From the NCBI RefSeq assembly GCF_031119335.1, contig NZ_JAVHXT010000023.1, forward strand, positions 1 to 42,796: a stretch of DNA of 42,796 nucleotides. The letters are read 5' to 3'. The position numbers were made by a program, and so were the translations under genes. The notes under the pieces were generated by a model. It was not told the origin of the DNA. It worked only from the letters and a program-made list of their open reading frames with translations, and did not search any database. Below, in pieces: positions 15,950 through 23,369 of this stretch; positions within the stretch are counted from its first letter, which is position 1, and the number at the start of each line of letters is the position of its first letter. This DNA comes from Pedobacter sp. (lineage in GTDB: Bacteria > Bacteroidota > Bacteroidia > Sphingobacteriales > Sphingobacteriaceae).

Positions 15950-15959
15950 ATTTTGTTAG

Positions 15960-17216
15960 ATGACTCCGCACCAAATCAGCAGTTTTAAACAAAAAGTACT
16001 TCAATATGCTTCAAACTTCGAGGTTTGTTGTTATCTAGATTCTCACAATTACGAAGACAAATATGGCAAGCACGATTGCTTAATTGCTTTCGGAAAAGAC
16101 AAAGAACTCACTGCTTCTACCGGAACAGCCTTTGAATCGCTAAAATCATTTGTTGATGAAAACAAAGAGTGGATGTTTGGACTATTTACTTACGATTTAA
16201 AAGGAGAAATAGAAAACATCCCTAATTCAAAAATTGATAAATTAAACTTTCCAGATCTCTATTTTTTTGTTCCTTGCAGTTTAATCGCTATCAAAGGCGA
16301 TGAAGTTCAGGTTTTAAAAGGTGATAAAGACATCCTTAAAAAGATTGAAGACGTAAATTTAGCACCTCATACAGCTGCTTTAAAAGTAAATATTAATCAG
16401 AAGTTTACTCGTGAAGAATACATATCTAGTATAGAAAGGATTAAGCAGCATATTAAACGAGGCGATATTTATGAAATGAATTTTTGTCAAGAGTTTTTTT
16501 CAGAAAATGCCCACATCGATCCTTTATCCGTTTATCATAACTTAACCAATATTTCCCCTACTCCATTTGCTGGTTTTTTCAAAATTGGCAGCAAATATAT
16601 TTTATCGGCCACGCCAGAAAGATTTTTATCTAAAAGAGGAAATGTGTTGACATCGCAACCGATAAAAGGAACCGCTAAAAGAAGCCTTGACCAAACGGAA
16701 GATCTGCGCATTAAAGCGGATTTAAAAAACAGCAAAAAAGAGCAGGCAGAAAATGTAATGATCGTAGATTTGGTGCGAAATGACCTCACCAAAAGCGCAG
16801 TGAAAGGAACGGTTAAAGTTGATGAATTATTTGGGATTTATACTTTTCCGCAGGTCCATCAAATGATTTCAAGCATTAGTTGCGAATTATCTCCAGATGC
16901 GCATTTTGTTGATGCTATCAAAAATACCTTTCCAATGGGATCTATGACCGGCGCACCGAAACTACGTGCTATGCAGCTGATTGACGAGTACGAAAGAAGT
17001 AAGCGAGGAGCCTATTCTGGTTCTTTTGGCTATATTAACCCCCACGGCGACTTTGATTTTAACGTAGTTATCAGGAGTATCCTTTACAACACAGAAACAG
17101 CATACTTATCATTTCAAGTTGGTGGTGCTATTACTTATGAATCTGATGCAGAGAAGGAATATGAAGAATGTTTGGTTAAGGCATCCGCTATTATGAGCGT
17201 GCTCACTGAAGATTAG
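15960..17216 (+). CDS. pabB: Aminodeoxychorismate synthase component I (chorismate-binding enzyme)
   Basis: 418 residues with the chorismate-binding domain in the C-terminal two thirds. The segment TSQPIKGTAKR has lysine (Lys236) where anthranilate synthase has alanine (PIAGT); this lysine forms the covalent intermediate in PabB and is the best evidence for PABA rather than tryptophan synthesis. ENVMIVDLVRNDL, TFPMGSMTGAPKLRAM and RGAYSGSFGYI are the Mg/chorismate site motifs. The product is 4-amino-4-deoxychorismate, made with a glutaminase partner not in this window. The upstream gap carries repeats and separates it from purA. Confidence 0.88.
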   Translation: MTPHQISSFKQKVLQYASNFEVCCYLDSHNYEDKYGKHDCLIAFGKDKELTASTGTAFESLKSFVDENKEWMFGLFTYDLKGEIENIPNSKIDKLNFPDLYFFVPCSLIAIKGDEVQVLKGDKDILKKIEDVNLAPHTAALKVNINQKFTREEYISSIERIKQHIKRGDIYEMNFCQEFFSENAHIDPLSVYHNLTNISPTPFAGFFKIGSKYILSATPERFLSKRGNVLTSQPIKGTAKRSLDQTEDLRIKADLKNSKKEQAENVMIVDLVRNDLTKSAVKGTVKVDELFGIYTFPQVHQMISSISCELSPDAHFVDAIKNTFPMGSMTGAPKLRAMQLIDEYERSKRGAYSGSFGYINPHGDFDFNVVIRSILYNTETAYLSFQVGGAITYESDAEKEYEECLVKASAIMSVLTED

Positions 17217-17256
17217 GTTAAGATTGAGATTGAGGTTGATATTTTCTTAAACAAAA

Positions 17257-17300
17257 AAGGTTTAAAGCCTGAAAATATAAACTTCCAAACCTTAAACCTT
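17257..17300. terminator. Possible imperfect terminator between pabB and the M48 gene
   Basis: AAGGTTTAAAG and CCTTAAACCTT pair at 10 of 11 positions around a 22-base loop, between convergent genes. There is no good T-tract on either side, so this is weak. Confidence 0.25.
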
Positions 17301-17320
17301 CTCTCCTTCTACCTTACACC

Positions 17321-18130
17321 TTACTTTCCTTTATAATATTTCATCGCCTCTGGCAATGCCTTTTGTATTTGAGCAATACGAGATTGATCTGATGGGTGGG
17401 TACTTAAGAAAGCTGGTGGTTTTTGCGAACCAGAACTAGCTTGCGCCATTCTTTGCCAAAAGCCAATCGCATTGTTTGGATTATATCCCGCCATTGCCAT
17501 AAATGCCAATCCCATTTTATCGGCTTCTAACTCTTGGTTTCTTCCGTAGCTTAAAATAGCCAATTGCCCACCAATACCGTAAGCAGTATTGATATATTGT
17601 GCATATTTAGAATTAGCACTAGCTACACCTACAGCTGTACCAACACCTTGAGCAACTGTCATTTGCGATGCTCTTTCTGCGGAGTGTTGTGCGATAGCGT
17701 GAGCCACCTCGTGGCCCATTACGGTAGCCAAGCCAGCTTCATCTTTTGTTACCGGCAAAATACCAGTATAAACTGCGATTTTACCACCTGGCATACACCA
17801 AGCATTAATTTCTTTACTATCAATTAAATTATATTCCCATTTATAGTTAGCAATTTGATCTCCGTAGCCATTTTGGTTCATATATTGAGTAACGGCAGTA
17901 GCAATTTTTTGCCCCACACGTTTTACCATAGCAGCATTGGCATTGCTTGAAGATACCACTTTAGTTTGCGGATCGCTTAACAATTGCGCATAACCAATTG
18001 CTGCTTGTTGCTGCAGTTGGCTATCGTCTACCAAACTTAATCTGCTACGTCCGGTTAATGGAACAGTTGAACACGAGGAAATGGCAAGTAATGCAGTTGC
18101 CAGACCAAAAATCATTGTTTTTTTCATCAT
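17321..18130 (-). CDS. M48 family metalloprotease, lipoprotein
   Basis: 269 residues from ATG 18130 (a longer frame opens at TTG 18166 but would bury the signal peptide). The N-terminus MMKKTMIFGLATALLAISSC is a lipoprotein signal with Cys20 as the lipidated residue. The zinc site HEVAH (His140, Glu141, His144) and third ligand glutamate in NQELEADKMGLAFM are intact, as is the STHPSDQSRIAQI tail found in LoiP/BepA-like peptidases. It probably degrades misfolded envelope proteins at a membrane surface (inference from family). Confidence 0.88.
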   Translation of the reverse strand: MMKKTMIFGLATALLAISSCSTVPLTGRSRLSLVDDSQLQQQAAIGYAQLLSDPQTKVVSSSNANAAMVKRVGQKIATAVTQYMNQNGYGDQIANYKWEYNLIDSKEINAWCMPGGKIAVYTGILPVTKDEAGLATVMGHEVAHAIAQHSAERASQMTVAQGVGTAVGVASANSKYAQYINTAYGIGGQLAILSYGRNQELEADKMGLAFMAMAGYNPNNAIGFWQRMAQASSGSQKPPAFLSTHPSDQSRIAQIQKALPEAMKYYKGK

Positions 18131-18189
18131 TGTAAATTTATCACCCAACACATAACTATTTTGCAAGCAAATTTGTTTGCAGTTTTGTG

Positions 18190-18837
18190 CTAAGCTTGTT
18201 TTTTCTTAAATAGATACACTTTAGACTCTTTTCCTTTTAGCAGACGCTCTATATTTTTCTGATGCGTTACCAATATCAGGACGCATACACAGATGCTGTA
18301 GAGCACTTCTGCTTTTACCGACGATTGAAAAACAAAAACTGTGCCCAACGGAAAAGTAAACCCGGCACAGATAGAACTTAAGGAAACATATTTAGAAACA
18401 AGCAGTACAGTTACAAAAACACTTACGCATAACAGCGCTGCCAAAGGGTTAACCGCCAACACCATACCAAATAAAGTAGCCACGCCCTTGCCGCCCCTAA
18501 AGCCTGCAAAAATTGGGAATAAATGCCCCATTACAGCAATTACACCTAGTGCAAGCTCATAATTTACAAATTGTGCAGAATATTTAGGTCCGGTAACAGA
18601 AAGCCCAATGAGATAGGCTAGTTTGGTTGCTGTAAATCCCTTCATGATATCGATGGTCATTACAATAATACCTGGCTTTTTACCTAAAACTCTAAACGTG
18701 TTGGTAGCTCCAGCGTTTCCACTTCCGTACTCCCTCACATCAATACCGTAGAATGCCTGCCCTAGCCACACTGCTGTAGGAATAGACCCTAGAAGATAAG
18801 CTGCAATTAGCGCAGAAATGGAATAAATTGAAATCAT
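18190..18837 (-). CDS. plsY: Acyl-phosphate glycerol-3-phosphate acyltransferase PlsY
   Basis: 215 residues, polytopic with about five membrane segments. It transfers an acyl chain from acyl-phosphate to glycerol-3-phosphate, the first step of phospholipid synthesis. All three PlsY motifs are visible: GSIPTA near the N-terminus, GSGNAGATNTFRVLG (phosphate binding) and FAGFRGGKGVATLFG. The tail after the last helix is basic (KNIERLLKGKESKVY). It lies 47 bases downstream of nadC and 60 bases upstream of the M48 gene on the same strand. Confidence 0.95.
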   Translation of the reverse strand: MISIYSISALIAAYLLGSIPTAVWLGQAFYGIDVREYGSGNAGATNTFRVLGKKPGIIVMTIDIMKGFTATKLAYLIGLSVTGPKYSAQFVNYELALGVIAVMGHLFPIFAGFRGGKGVATLFGMVLAVNPLAALLCVSVFVTVLLVSKYVSLSSICAGFTFPLGTVFVFQSSVKAEVLYSICVCVLILVTHQKNIERLLKGKESKVYLFKKKQA

Positions 18838-18883
18838 TTAGCTACAATGATAATAAAAAAAATGGTTCCGTAAATTATGGTTA

Positions 18884-19744
18884 TTAAAAAGCTTTTAAAC
18901 TTAAATCTAGGCTTTTTACTGAATGTGTTAATGCCCCCATAGAAATATAATCTACTCCACAAGCAGCATAATCGGCAACATTCTCTTCAACAATACCTCC
19001 AGAAGCCTCGGTTACAAACCTGCCATCAATCATATCAACAGCTTGTTTCAAAAGTCGAAGTTCAAAGTTATCTAACATAATTCTATCTACGCCTCCAATT
19101 GACAACACCTGTTGCAGTTCTTCTAAATTTCTAACTTCTATCTCAATTTGCAACTGCTTACCAGTATCTTTCAAATAAGCGTTAGCTTGATTAATTGCAT
19201 TATGGATACCACCTGCATAATCTACATGATTGTCTTTAATTAAGATCATATCATACAAACCTATTCTATGGTTAACGCCACCGCCAATTCTAACTGCCCA
19301 TTTTTCAAGATATCTTAATCCAGGCGTAGTTTTACGAGTATCAAGCACCTTAGTTTTATACCCTTCTAAACTCTTTACAATACGATTTGTTTTAGTGGCG
19401 ATACCACTCATGCGCTGCATACAGTTTAACACTAGGCGCTCTGCCAGTAATATCGCATGTGTACTACCATGAACGGTTAGCGCAATATCTCCAGGATTTA
19501 CTTCTTGCCCGTCATTTAGAAGAACATCCACTTTCAAAAGCGGATCTACTTGACGAAAAATTTCTATCGCAAGTTCAACACCTGCTAAAATGCCTTTTTC
19601 TTTAACAATTAGCTTTGCTTTTCCCTGCGTGCCCTGAGGGATGGTAGACAATGAGGTATGATCTCCATCGCCAACATCTTCGGCAATTGCATTCTTAATA
19701 AATTGATCTATAATTTGCTTATCCAATGCGATATAATTTGCCAC
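18884..19744 (-). CDS. nadC: Nicotinate-nucleotide diphosphorylase (quinolinate phosphoribosyltransferase)
   Basis: 286 residues. It makes nicotinate mononucleotide from quinolinate and PRPP in NAD synthesis. Typical motifs are AEDVGDGDHTS, LNCMQRMSGIATKT, DTRKTTPGLRYLEKWAV, GGGVNHRIGLYD, IKDNH and DRIMLDNF. The listed start is a GTG (19744), but its G is the last base of a promoter-like TATTTTTG. A TTG at 19726 (LDKQIIDQF, where relatives often start MDKQ) is a realistic alternative giving 280 residues. It is the likely head of a nadC-plsY-M48 unit. Confidence 0.93.
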   Translation of the reverse strand: MANYIALDKQIIDQFIKNAIAEDVGDGDHTSLSTIPQGTQGKAKLIVKEKGILAGVELAIEIFRQVDPLLKVDVLLNDGQEVNPGDIALTVHGSTHAILLAERLVLNCMQRMSGIATKTNRIVKSLEGYKTKVLDTRKTTPGLRYLEKWAVRIGGGVNHRIGLYDMILIKDNHVDYAGGIHNAINQANAYLKDTGKQLQIEIEVRNLEELQQVLSIGGVDRIMLDNFELRLLKQAVDMIDGRFVTEASGGIVEENVADYAACGVDYISMGALTHSVKSLDLSLKAF

Positions 19745-19751
19745 AAAAATA
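19744..19751 (-). promoter_or_regulatory. Promoter -7 element overlapping the nadC start
   Basis: Minus-strand TATTTTTG matches TAnnTTTG, and its final G is the first base of the GTG start. If it is used, transcription begins 4-7 bases inside the annotated gene, favouring the TTG start at 19726. No matching -33 was found at the right distance. Confidence 0.35.
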
Positions 19752-19774
19752 GCAAAATGCGCATCAATATGGAA

Positions 19775-20173
19775 TTATCTCTCTGTTTCTATCCTTAACT
19801 CTGTGATTAAAAAAGCATTAGCGGTCTTTTTCATCGTAACAGTAACCCTAAATTTTTCTGTTTTGGTAGTTAAAGAGAGAATAGTAAGCCTGTAATTTGG
19901 ACTGTTACTGAGTTTGTGAATGATACTTGTTTTACTCGGCGGATTTTTCAGAAAAAAATCTTTAAGAATTTGTTCTGCCTGTGCTCTATTATATACATCT
20001 TCTTGATCTACGATGATTAGTTCTATAGACGGAGCAAAACTTTTAGCGATCTCTTTTGAGTTACCTTGTCTAAAATTCGTCGCTAAATCATCGGCAATAT
20101 CCACCTGTGTAGCCTGTTGAGGCGTAAAATGCAGGAACATAACCATGAGCGCAAGTATAGATTTAAACATCAT
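19775..20173 (-). CDS. DUF4783 family secreted protein
   Basis: 132 residues. The hydrophobic N-terminus (SILALMVMFLHF) is a signal peptide. The remainder has an NTF2-like cone-fold appearance: DDLATNFRQGNSKEIAKSF, then FAPSIEL and an alternating beta pattern at the end (FRVTVTMKKTANAFLITEL). It matches DUF4783, found mainly in Bacteroidota; function unknown. The gene is 30 bases upstream of nadC on the same strand, so the two may be co-transcribed in addition to any nadC promoter. Start is either of two adjacent ATGs (20173 or 20170). Confidence 0.75.
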   Translation of the reverse strand: MMFKSILALMVMFLHFTPQQATQVDIADDLATNFRQGNSKEIAKSFAPSIELIIVDQEDVYNRAQAEQILKDFFLKNPPSKTSIIHKLSNSPNYRLTILSLTTKTEKFRVTVTMKKTANAFLITELRIETER

Positions 20174-20188
20174 CCTTAAAAGCTAAAA

Positions 20189-20196
20189 CAAACCTA
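20189..20196 (-). promoter_or_regulatory. Promoter -7 element for the DUF4783 gene
   Basis: Minus-strand TAGGTTTG matches TAnnTTTG and lies 15 bases before the ATG at 20173. No good -33 element is seen at the expected distance. Confidence 0.4.
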
Positions 20197-20238
20197 CAGC
20201 TAAAACTATGCCACTTAACCATTTTTAAATCTAAAATA

Positions 20239-20270
20239 TTGGGTTTAGGGCTTATTTTAGCGTATATTTG
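20239..20270 (+). promoter_or_regulatory. Bacteroidota-type promoter for gpmI
   Basis: TTG (20239-20241), a 21-base spacer and TATATTTG (20263-20270) match the consensus. Transcription would begin near 20275, so a TTG start at 20268 is ruled out and ATG 20310 is supported, with a leader of about 35 bases. Confidence 0.6.
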
Positions 20271-20309
20271 CAAATAACGTTAATACAAAACACAACAAAA
20301 TTATATCAG

Positions 20310-21830
20310 ATGGAAGCTAAAAAACTGGTACTGTTAATTCTTGATGGTTGGGGTTATGGCAAAAAAGATAATTCTGACGCCGCTTACGCTGCCCACACTC
20401 CTTTTTTCGATTCATTATTAGCCAACTACCCTAACTCAAGACTAGAGGCTTCGGGCGAAGCTGTAGGTTTGCCTGCCGGACAAATGGGCAACTCGGAAGT
20501 AGGCCACATGAATTTAGGTGCCGGAAGAGTAGTTTACCAAGAGTTGGGGCGCATCAATAATTCTATTACTGAAAAGTACTTAAATACAAATGAAACTTTG
20601 CTTAAAGCATTTGCCTACGCAAAGCAAAATAATAAACCTGTACACCTTATTGGATTAGTTTCTGATGGCGGAGTACATGCACACATTAGCCATTTAAAGG
20701 CATTGTGCGATATTGCCAAAGAAAATGAACTGAAAGATGTATTTATCCATGCTTTTTTAGATGGTAGAGATACCGACCCTAATGGTGGTTTAGGCTACAT
20801 TGCGGCATTGGATGAGCACCTTGCAAGTTCAGCAGGTAAAATTGCCAGCGTGGTGGGTAGGTATTATGCAATGGACAGGGATAATCGTTGGGAAAGAGTA
20901 AAACTGGCTTACGATGTAATGGTAAATGGTATTGGAGAGAAATTCGGCAGTCCCGAGCTTGCCATACAGCATTCGTATTCGCAAGGCATTACCGATGAAT
21001 TTGTTAACCCTATTGTAATAACTGATGAGCAAGGCAATCCTACCGCAACCATTAAGGAAGGAGATGTAGTTATTTGCTTCAATTACCGTACGGATAGAGG
21101 AAGAGAAATTACCCAAGCGCTTTGTCAAAAAGATTTTCCAGAGCAAGGAATGTGCAAACTTCCATTATACTACGTTACTATGACTAGCTACGATGAAAGT
21201 TTTGAGAATGTCAACGTCATTTTCACCAAAGATGATTTGAGCAATACCTTGGGTGAAGTATTGGAAGCGAACAATAAAAATCAGATCAGAATTGCCGAAA
21301 CAGAAAAGTATCCTCATGTTACTTTCTTCTTTTCTGGCGGAAGAGAAAAAGAATTTATTAACGAGAAACGAATATTGGTGCCTTCGCCAAAAGTTGCTAC
21401 CTACGATTTGCAACCAGAAATGAGTGCAGCCGGAATTACCGAAGCTATAGTAAAAGAATTGGAAAGCAGGTGGCCAGATTTCGTTTGCTTAAATTTTGCT
21501 AATCCAGATATGGTGGGGCACACTGGCGTATTTGAAGCGGTGGTTAAAGCGGTAGAAACCGTGGACAATTGCGCTAGAACGGTAGTAGAAACCGGAATTG
21601 CGAATGGTTACTCGTTTATTATCTTGGCAGATCATGGCAACGCCGAGTTTATGCTTAACAGTGATGGTTCGGCAAATACTGCACACACCACCAACCTAGT
21701 TCCTTGTATTTTAGTTGATAAAGACTATAAAACTATTGCTGATGGTAAATTAGGCGATATTGGACCAACTGTATTAAAAATCATGGGCTTAGAAGCTCCC
21801 GCTATTATGACAGGTAACTGTTTAGTATAA
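20310..21830 (+). CDS. gpmI: 2,3-bisphosphoglycerate-independent phosphoglycerate mutase
   Basis: 506 residues, typical length. It interconverts 3- and 2-phosphoglycerate using two manganese ions. LDGWGYG carries the first metal-binding Asp. GQMGNSEVGHMNLGAGR contains the phosphorylated Ser62. FLDGRDTDPNGG, RYYAMDRDNRWER, NYRTDRGREI, NFANPDMVGHTG and DHGNAEFM complete the active site. The ATG at 20310 is chosen because the upstream in-frame TTG (20268) lies inside the promoter. The stop overlaps the start of the following lipoprotein gene by one base, so the two are co-translated. Confidence 0.95.
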   Translation: MEAKKLVLLILDGWGYGKKDNSDAAYAAHTPFFDSLLANYPNSRLEASGEAVGLPAGQMGNSEVGHMNLGAGRVVYQELGRINNSITEKYLNTNETLLKAFAYAKQNNKPVHLIGLVSDGGVHAHISHLKALCDIAKENELKDVFIHAFLDGRDTDPNGGLGYIAALDEHLASSAGKIASVVGRYYAMDRDNRWERVKLAYDVMVNGIGEKFGSPELAIQHSYSQGITDEFVNPIVITDEQGNPTATIKEGDVVICFNYRTDRGREITQALCQKDFPEQGMCKLPLYYVTMTSYDESFENVNVIFTKDDLSNTLGEVLEANNKNQIRIAETEKYPHVTFFFSGGREKEFINEKRILVPSPKVATYDLQPEMSAAGITEAIVKELESRWPDFVCLNFANPDMVGHTGVFEAVVKAVETVDNCARTVVETGIANGYSFIILADHGNAEFMLNSDGSANTAHTTNLVPCILVDKDYKTIADGKLGDIGPTVLKIMGLEAPAIMTGNCLV

Positions 21831-22354
21831 TGAAACAACTTATTTTAGGTGTATTTGTCTTATTTCTATTTTCTTGCGCTCAGCAGGAAAGTAAAAAGGC
21901 AAATGCGCCTTCTTATTTTGACCTTACAAGATACTTCGCAAGCGAAGCTAATCGTCTACAAAAAATAAATCCAACTATTATTAAAGATATAATTGCAGTA
22001 GGCAAAGCCGAACAACGTTCTACTAAAATAAGTGATTGGAAAACCGAACTGGTGAGTTTTAGTAATTCTGATATCAACAAGGCGGCATGGGCAGGAGAAT
22101 TTACAGTTACGCAAAATGGATCTGTCACCAGCTACAGTACTGAAAATCCTAAAATACCAGTAAAAAAAATCGAAGTGATTAAAGCAGGTGAAAAAATTAC
22201 TGGAGTAAAAATCTTCAAGGCTACCGAGAATTACCTTTATAATTCTACAGACACGCTACTTTATTATCCCGACAGTTTATACTTTGTTCAAAACCACCAG
22301 AAGGTTAAACTACTAAGTGCGAAAAATTACAAGGTTATGGGAAAACTGAAGTAG
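21830..22354 (+). CDS. Hypothetical lipoprotein
   Basis: 174 residues. MKQLILGVFVLFLFSC is a lipoprotein signal with Cys16 as the lipid site. The mature part is polar with repeated short beta-like stretches (GEFTVTQNGSVTSYSTE, IPVKKIEVIKAGEKITGVKIF) and no motif I recognise. Its ATG shares one base with the gpmI stop codon (TAATG), so expression is tied to gpmI. Whether it has any link to glycolysis or merely rides the promoter is unknown. It converges on a TPR gene 9 bases away. Confidence 0.75.
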   Translation: MKQLILGVFVLFLFSCAQQESKKANAPSYFDLTRYFASEANRLQKINPTIIKDIIAVGKAEQRSTKISDWKTELVSFSNSDINKAAWAGEFTVTQNGSVTSYSTENPKIPVKKIEVIKAGEKITGVKIFKATENYLYNSTDTLLYYPDSLYFVQNHQKVKLLSAKNYKVMGKLK

Positions 22355-22363
22355 CTCCTATTC

Positions 22364-22990
22364 TTACTTCATACTTGCAGATTGCGCTTTCACATAATCA
22401 ATTAACGACATTACATCTTTTCTTAGAGGCTGCATGGTTAAGATTTTTTGAAAATCAGCAATTGAGTTATTGAACAAAGCAATACAAGCATTTTTATCTA
22501 CAGATTTCTTTGCTTTATAAGATTTGAAAATTCCGTAATCCTTGTAGGCCACTCCCCTATTTTGTAAGATTTGGATATCTTCTTCACCACTTATCTCCAT
22601 CGCTTTCGAAAAATCTTTAATCGCTGAGCTATAAAAACTATCACGCATTTGGTTTAAAGATTCTTTTGGCGCATTTGCAATGTTCAATCTAGCTTTTCCA
22701 CGGTAGTAATAAGCAGAATAATCGCCTGGTTTTTGTGCAATTAAACGAGTGTAAGCAGCAATTGCATTTTCAAAATCTCCATTTTGGAAATAAGAATAGC
22801 CTAACATCTTTAACACATTCGCATTGCTTGGATCTTTAGCCTCAGCTTTTTCAAGTTGCACCACTGCAGTTTTAAAGTCGCCTTTCATCCACGCCTGTGT
22901 ACCCTGTTTCTCAAAATTACTCTGTGCCTGAACCTGTAAACTAACCGAAATAGCTAATAATACTAAATAAGATTTGCTAAGAAATTTCAT
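22364..22990 (-). CDS. Secreted TPR-repeat protein
   Basis: 208 residues with a signal peptide (LVLLAISVSLQVQAQS). At least three tetratricopeptide-like repeats follow: about 27-60 (GTQAWMKGDFKTAVVQLEKAEAKDPS), 61-94 (VLKMLGYSYFQNGDFENAIAAY) and 95-150 (YYYRGKARLNIA, AIKDFSKAMEIS). A further helix pair near the end (NNSIADFQKILTMQP) may be a fourth. TPR domains hold protein partners; here the place is periplasm or outer surface. The partner is not evident from context. Confidence 0.8.
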   Translation of the reverse strand: MKFLSKSYLVLLAISVSLQVQAQSNFEKQGTQAWMKGDFKTAVVQLEKAEAKDPSNANVLKMLGYSYFQNGDFENAIAAYTRLIAQKPGDYSAYYYRGKARLNIANAPKESLNQMRDSFYSSAIKDFSKAMEISGEEDIQILQNRGVAYKDYGIFKSYKAKKSVDKNACIALFNNSIADFQKILTMQPLRKDVMSLIDYVKAQSASMK

Positions 22991-23369
22991 TAAAAATGTT
23001 TTTATATAAACTTACACATTTCTTTAATCAAAATGTAAACGCTAATTTACTTTTTATGTGCAATTATACAAGTTAACGTATAATATTTGCAAATATGATT
23101 TTAGCTAACCATTATTTGTATGACGTTTTTACCGAAAACCTATTTTGTCTGAAAGTGTTTAGATAACGAGTCTGATTAATTTGAAATTAAAAAACAGCCA
23201 ATTTAGGCGATAACCCACGATAATCGGCCGAATTACGCAGATGAGATTTTCAATGCCTCATAAAAAAGAATTTTGGCATAGGAGTTGAAAATACATGCTG
23301 CATAATTATTTCGTAAACTTATAGCGGCAATGCTGTCATATTGTCGCCTACCTTATAATACAAAACTGA
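22991..23369. other. 379-base gap upstream of lon
   Basis: AT-rich spacer between divergent genes (TPR on minus, lon on plus). It holds a perfect 14-bp palindrome (23083-23096) and a direct repeat CGATAA around 23200-23215. No exact TAnnTTTG element is found for either gene; TACCTTAT at 23349-23356 is a poor match for lon. A 23-codon ORF at 23095-23166 is probably chance. Confidence 0.5.
23083..23096. promoter_or_regulatory. 14-bp palindrome upstream of lon
   Basis: ATATTTGCAAATAT is a perfect palindrome 274 bases before the lon ATG and 93 bases before the divergent TPR start. It could bind a dimeric regulator of either gene, but AT-rich palindromes of this length do occur by chance. Confidence 0.3.

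Noticed and set aside
23095..23166. 23-codon ORF starting inside the palindrome upstream of lon
   Set aside because: Too short to support, no RBS, and its start is formed by the palindrome itself.
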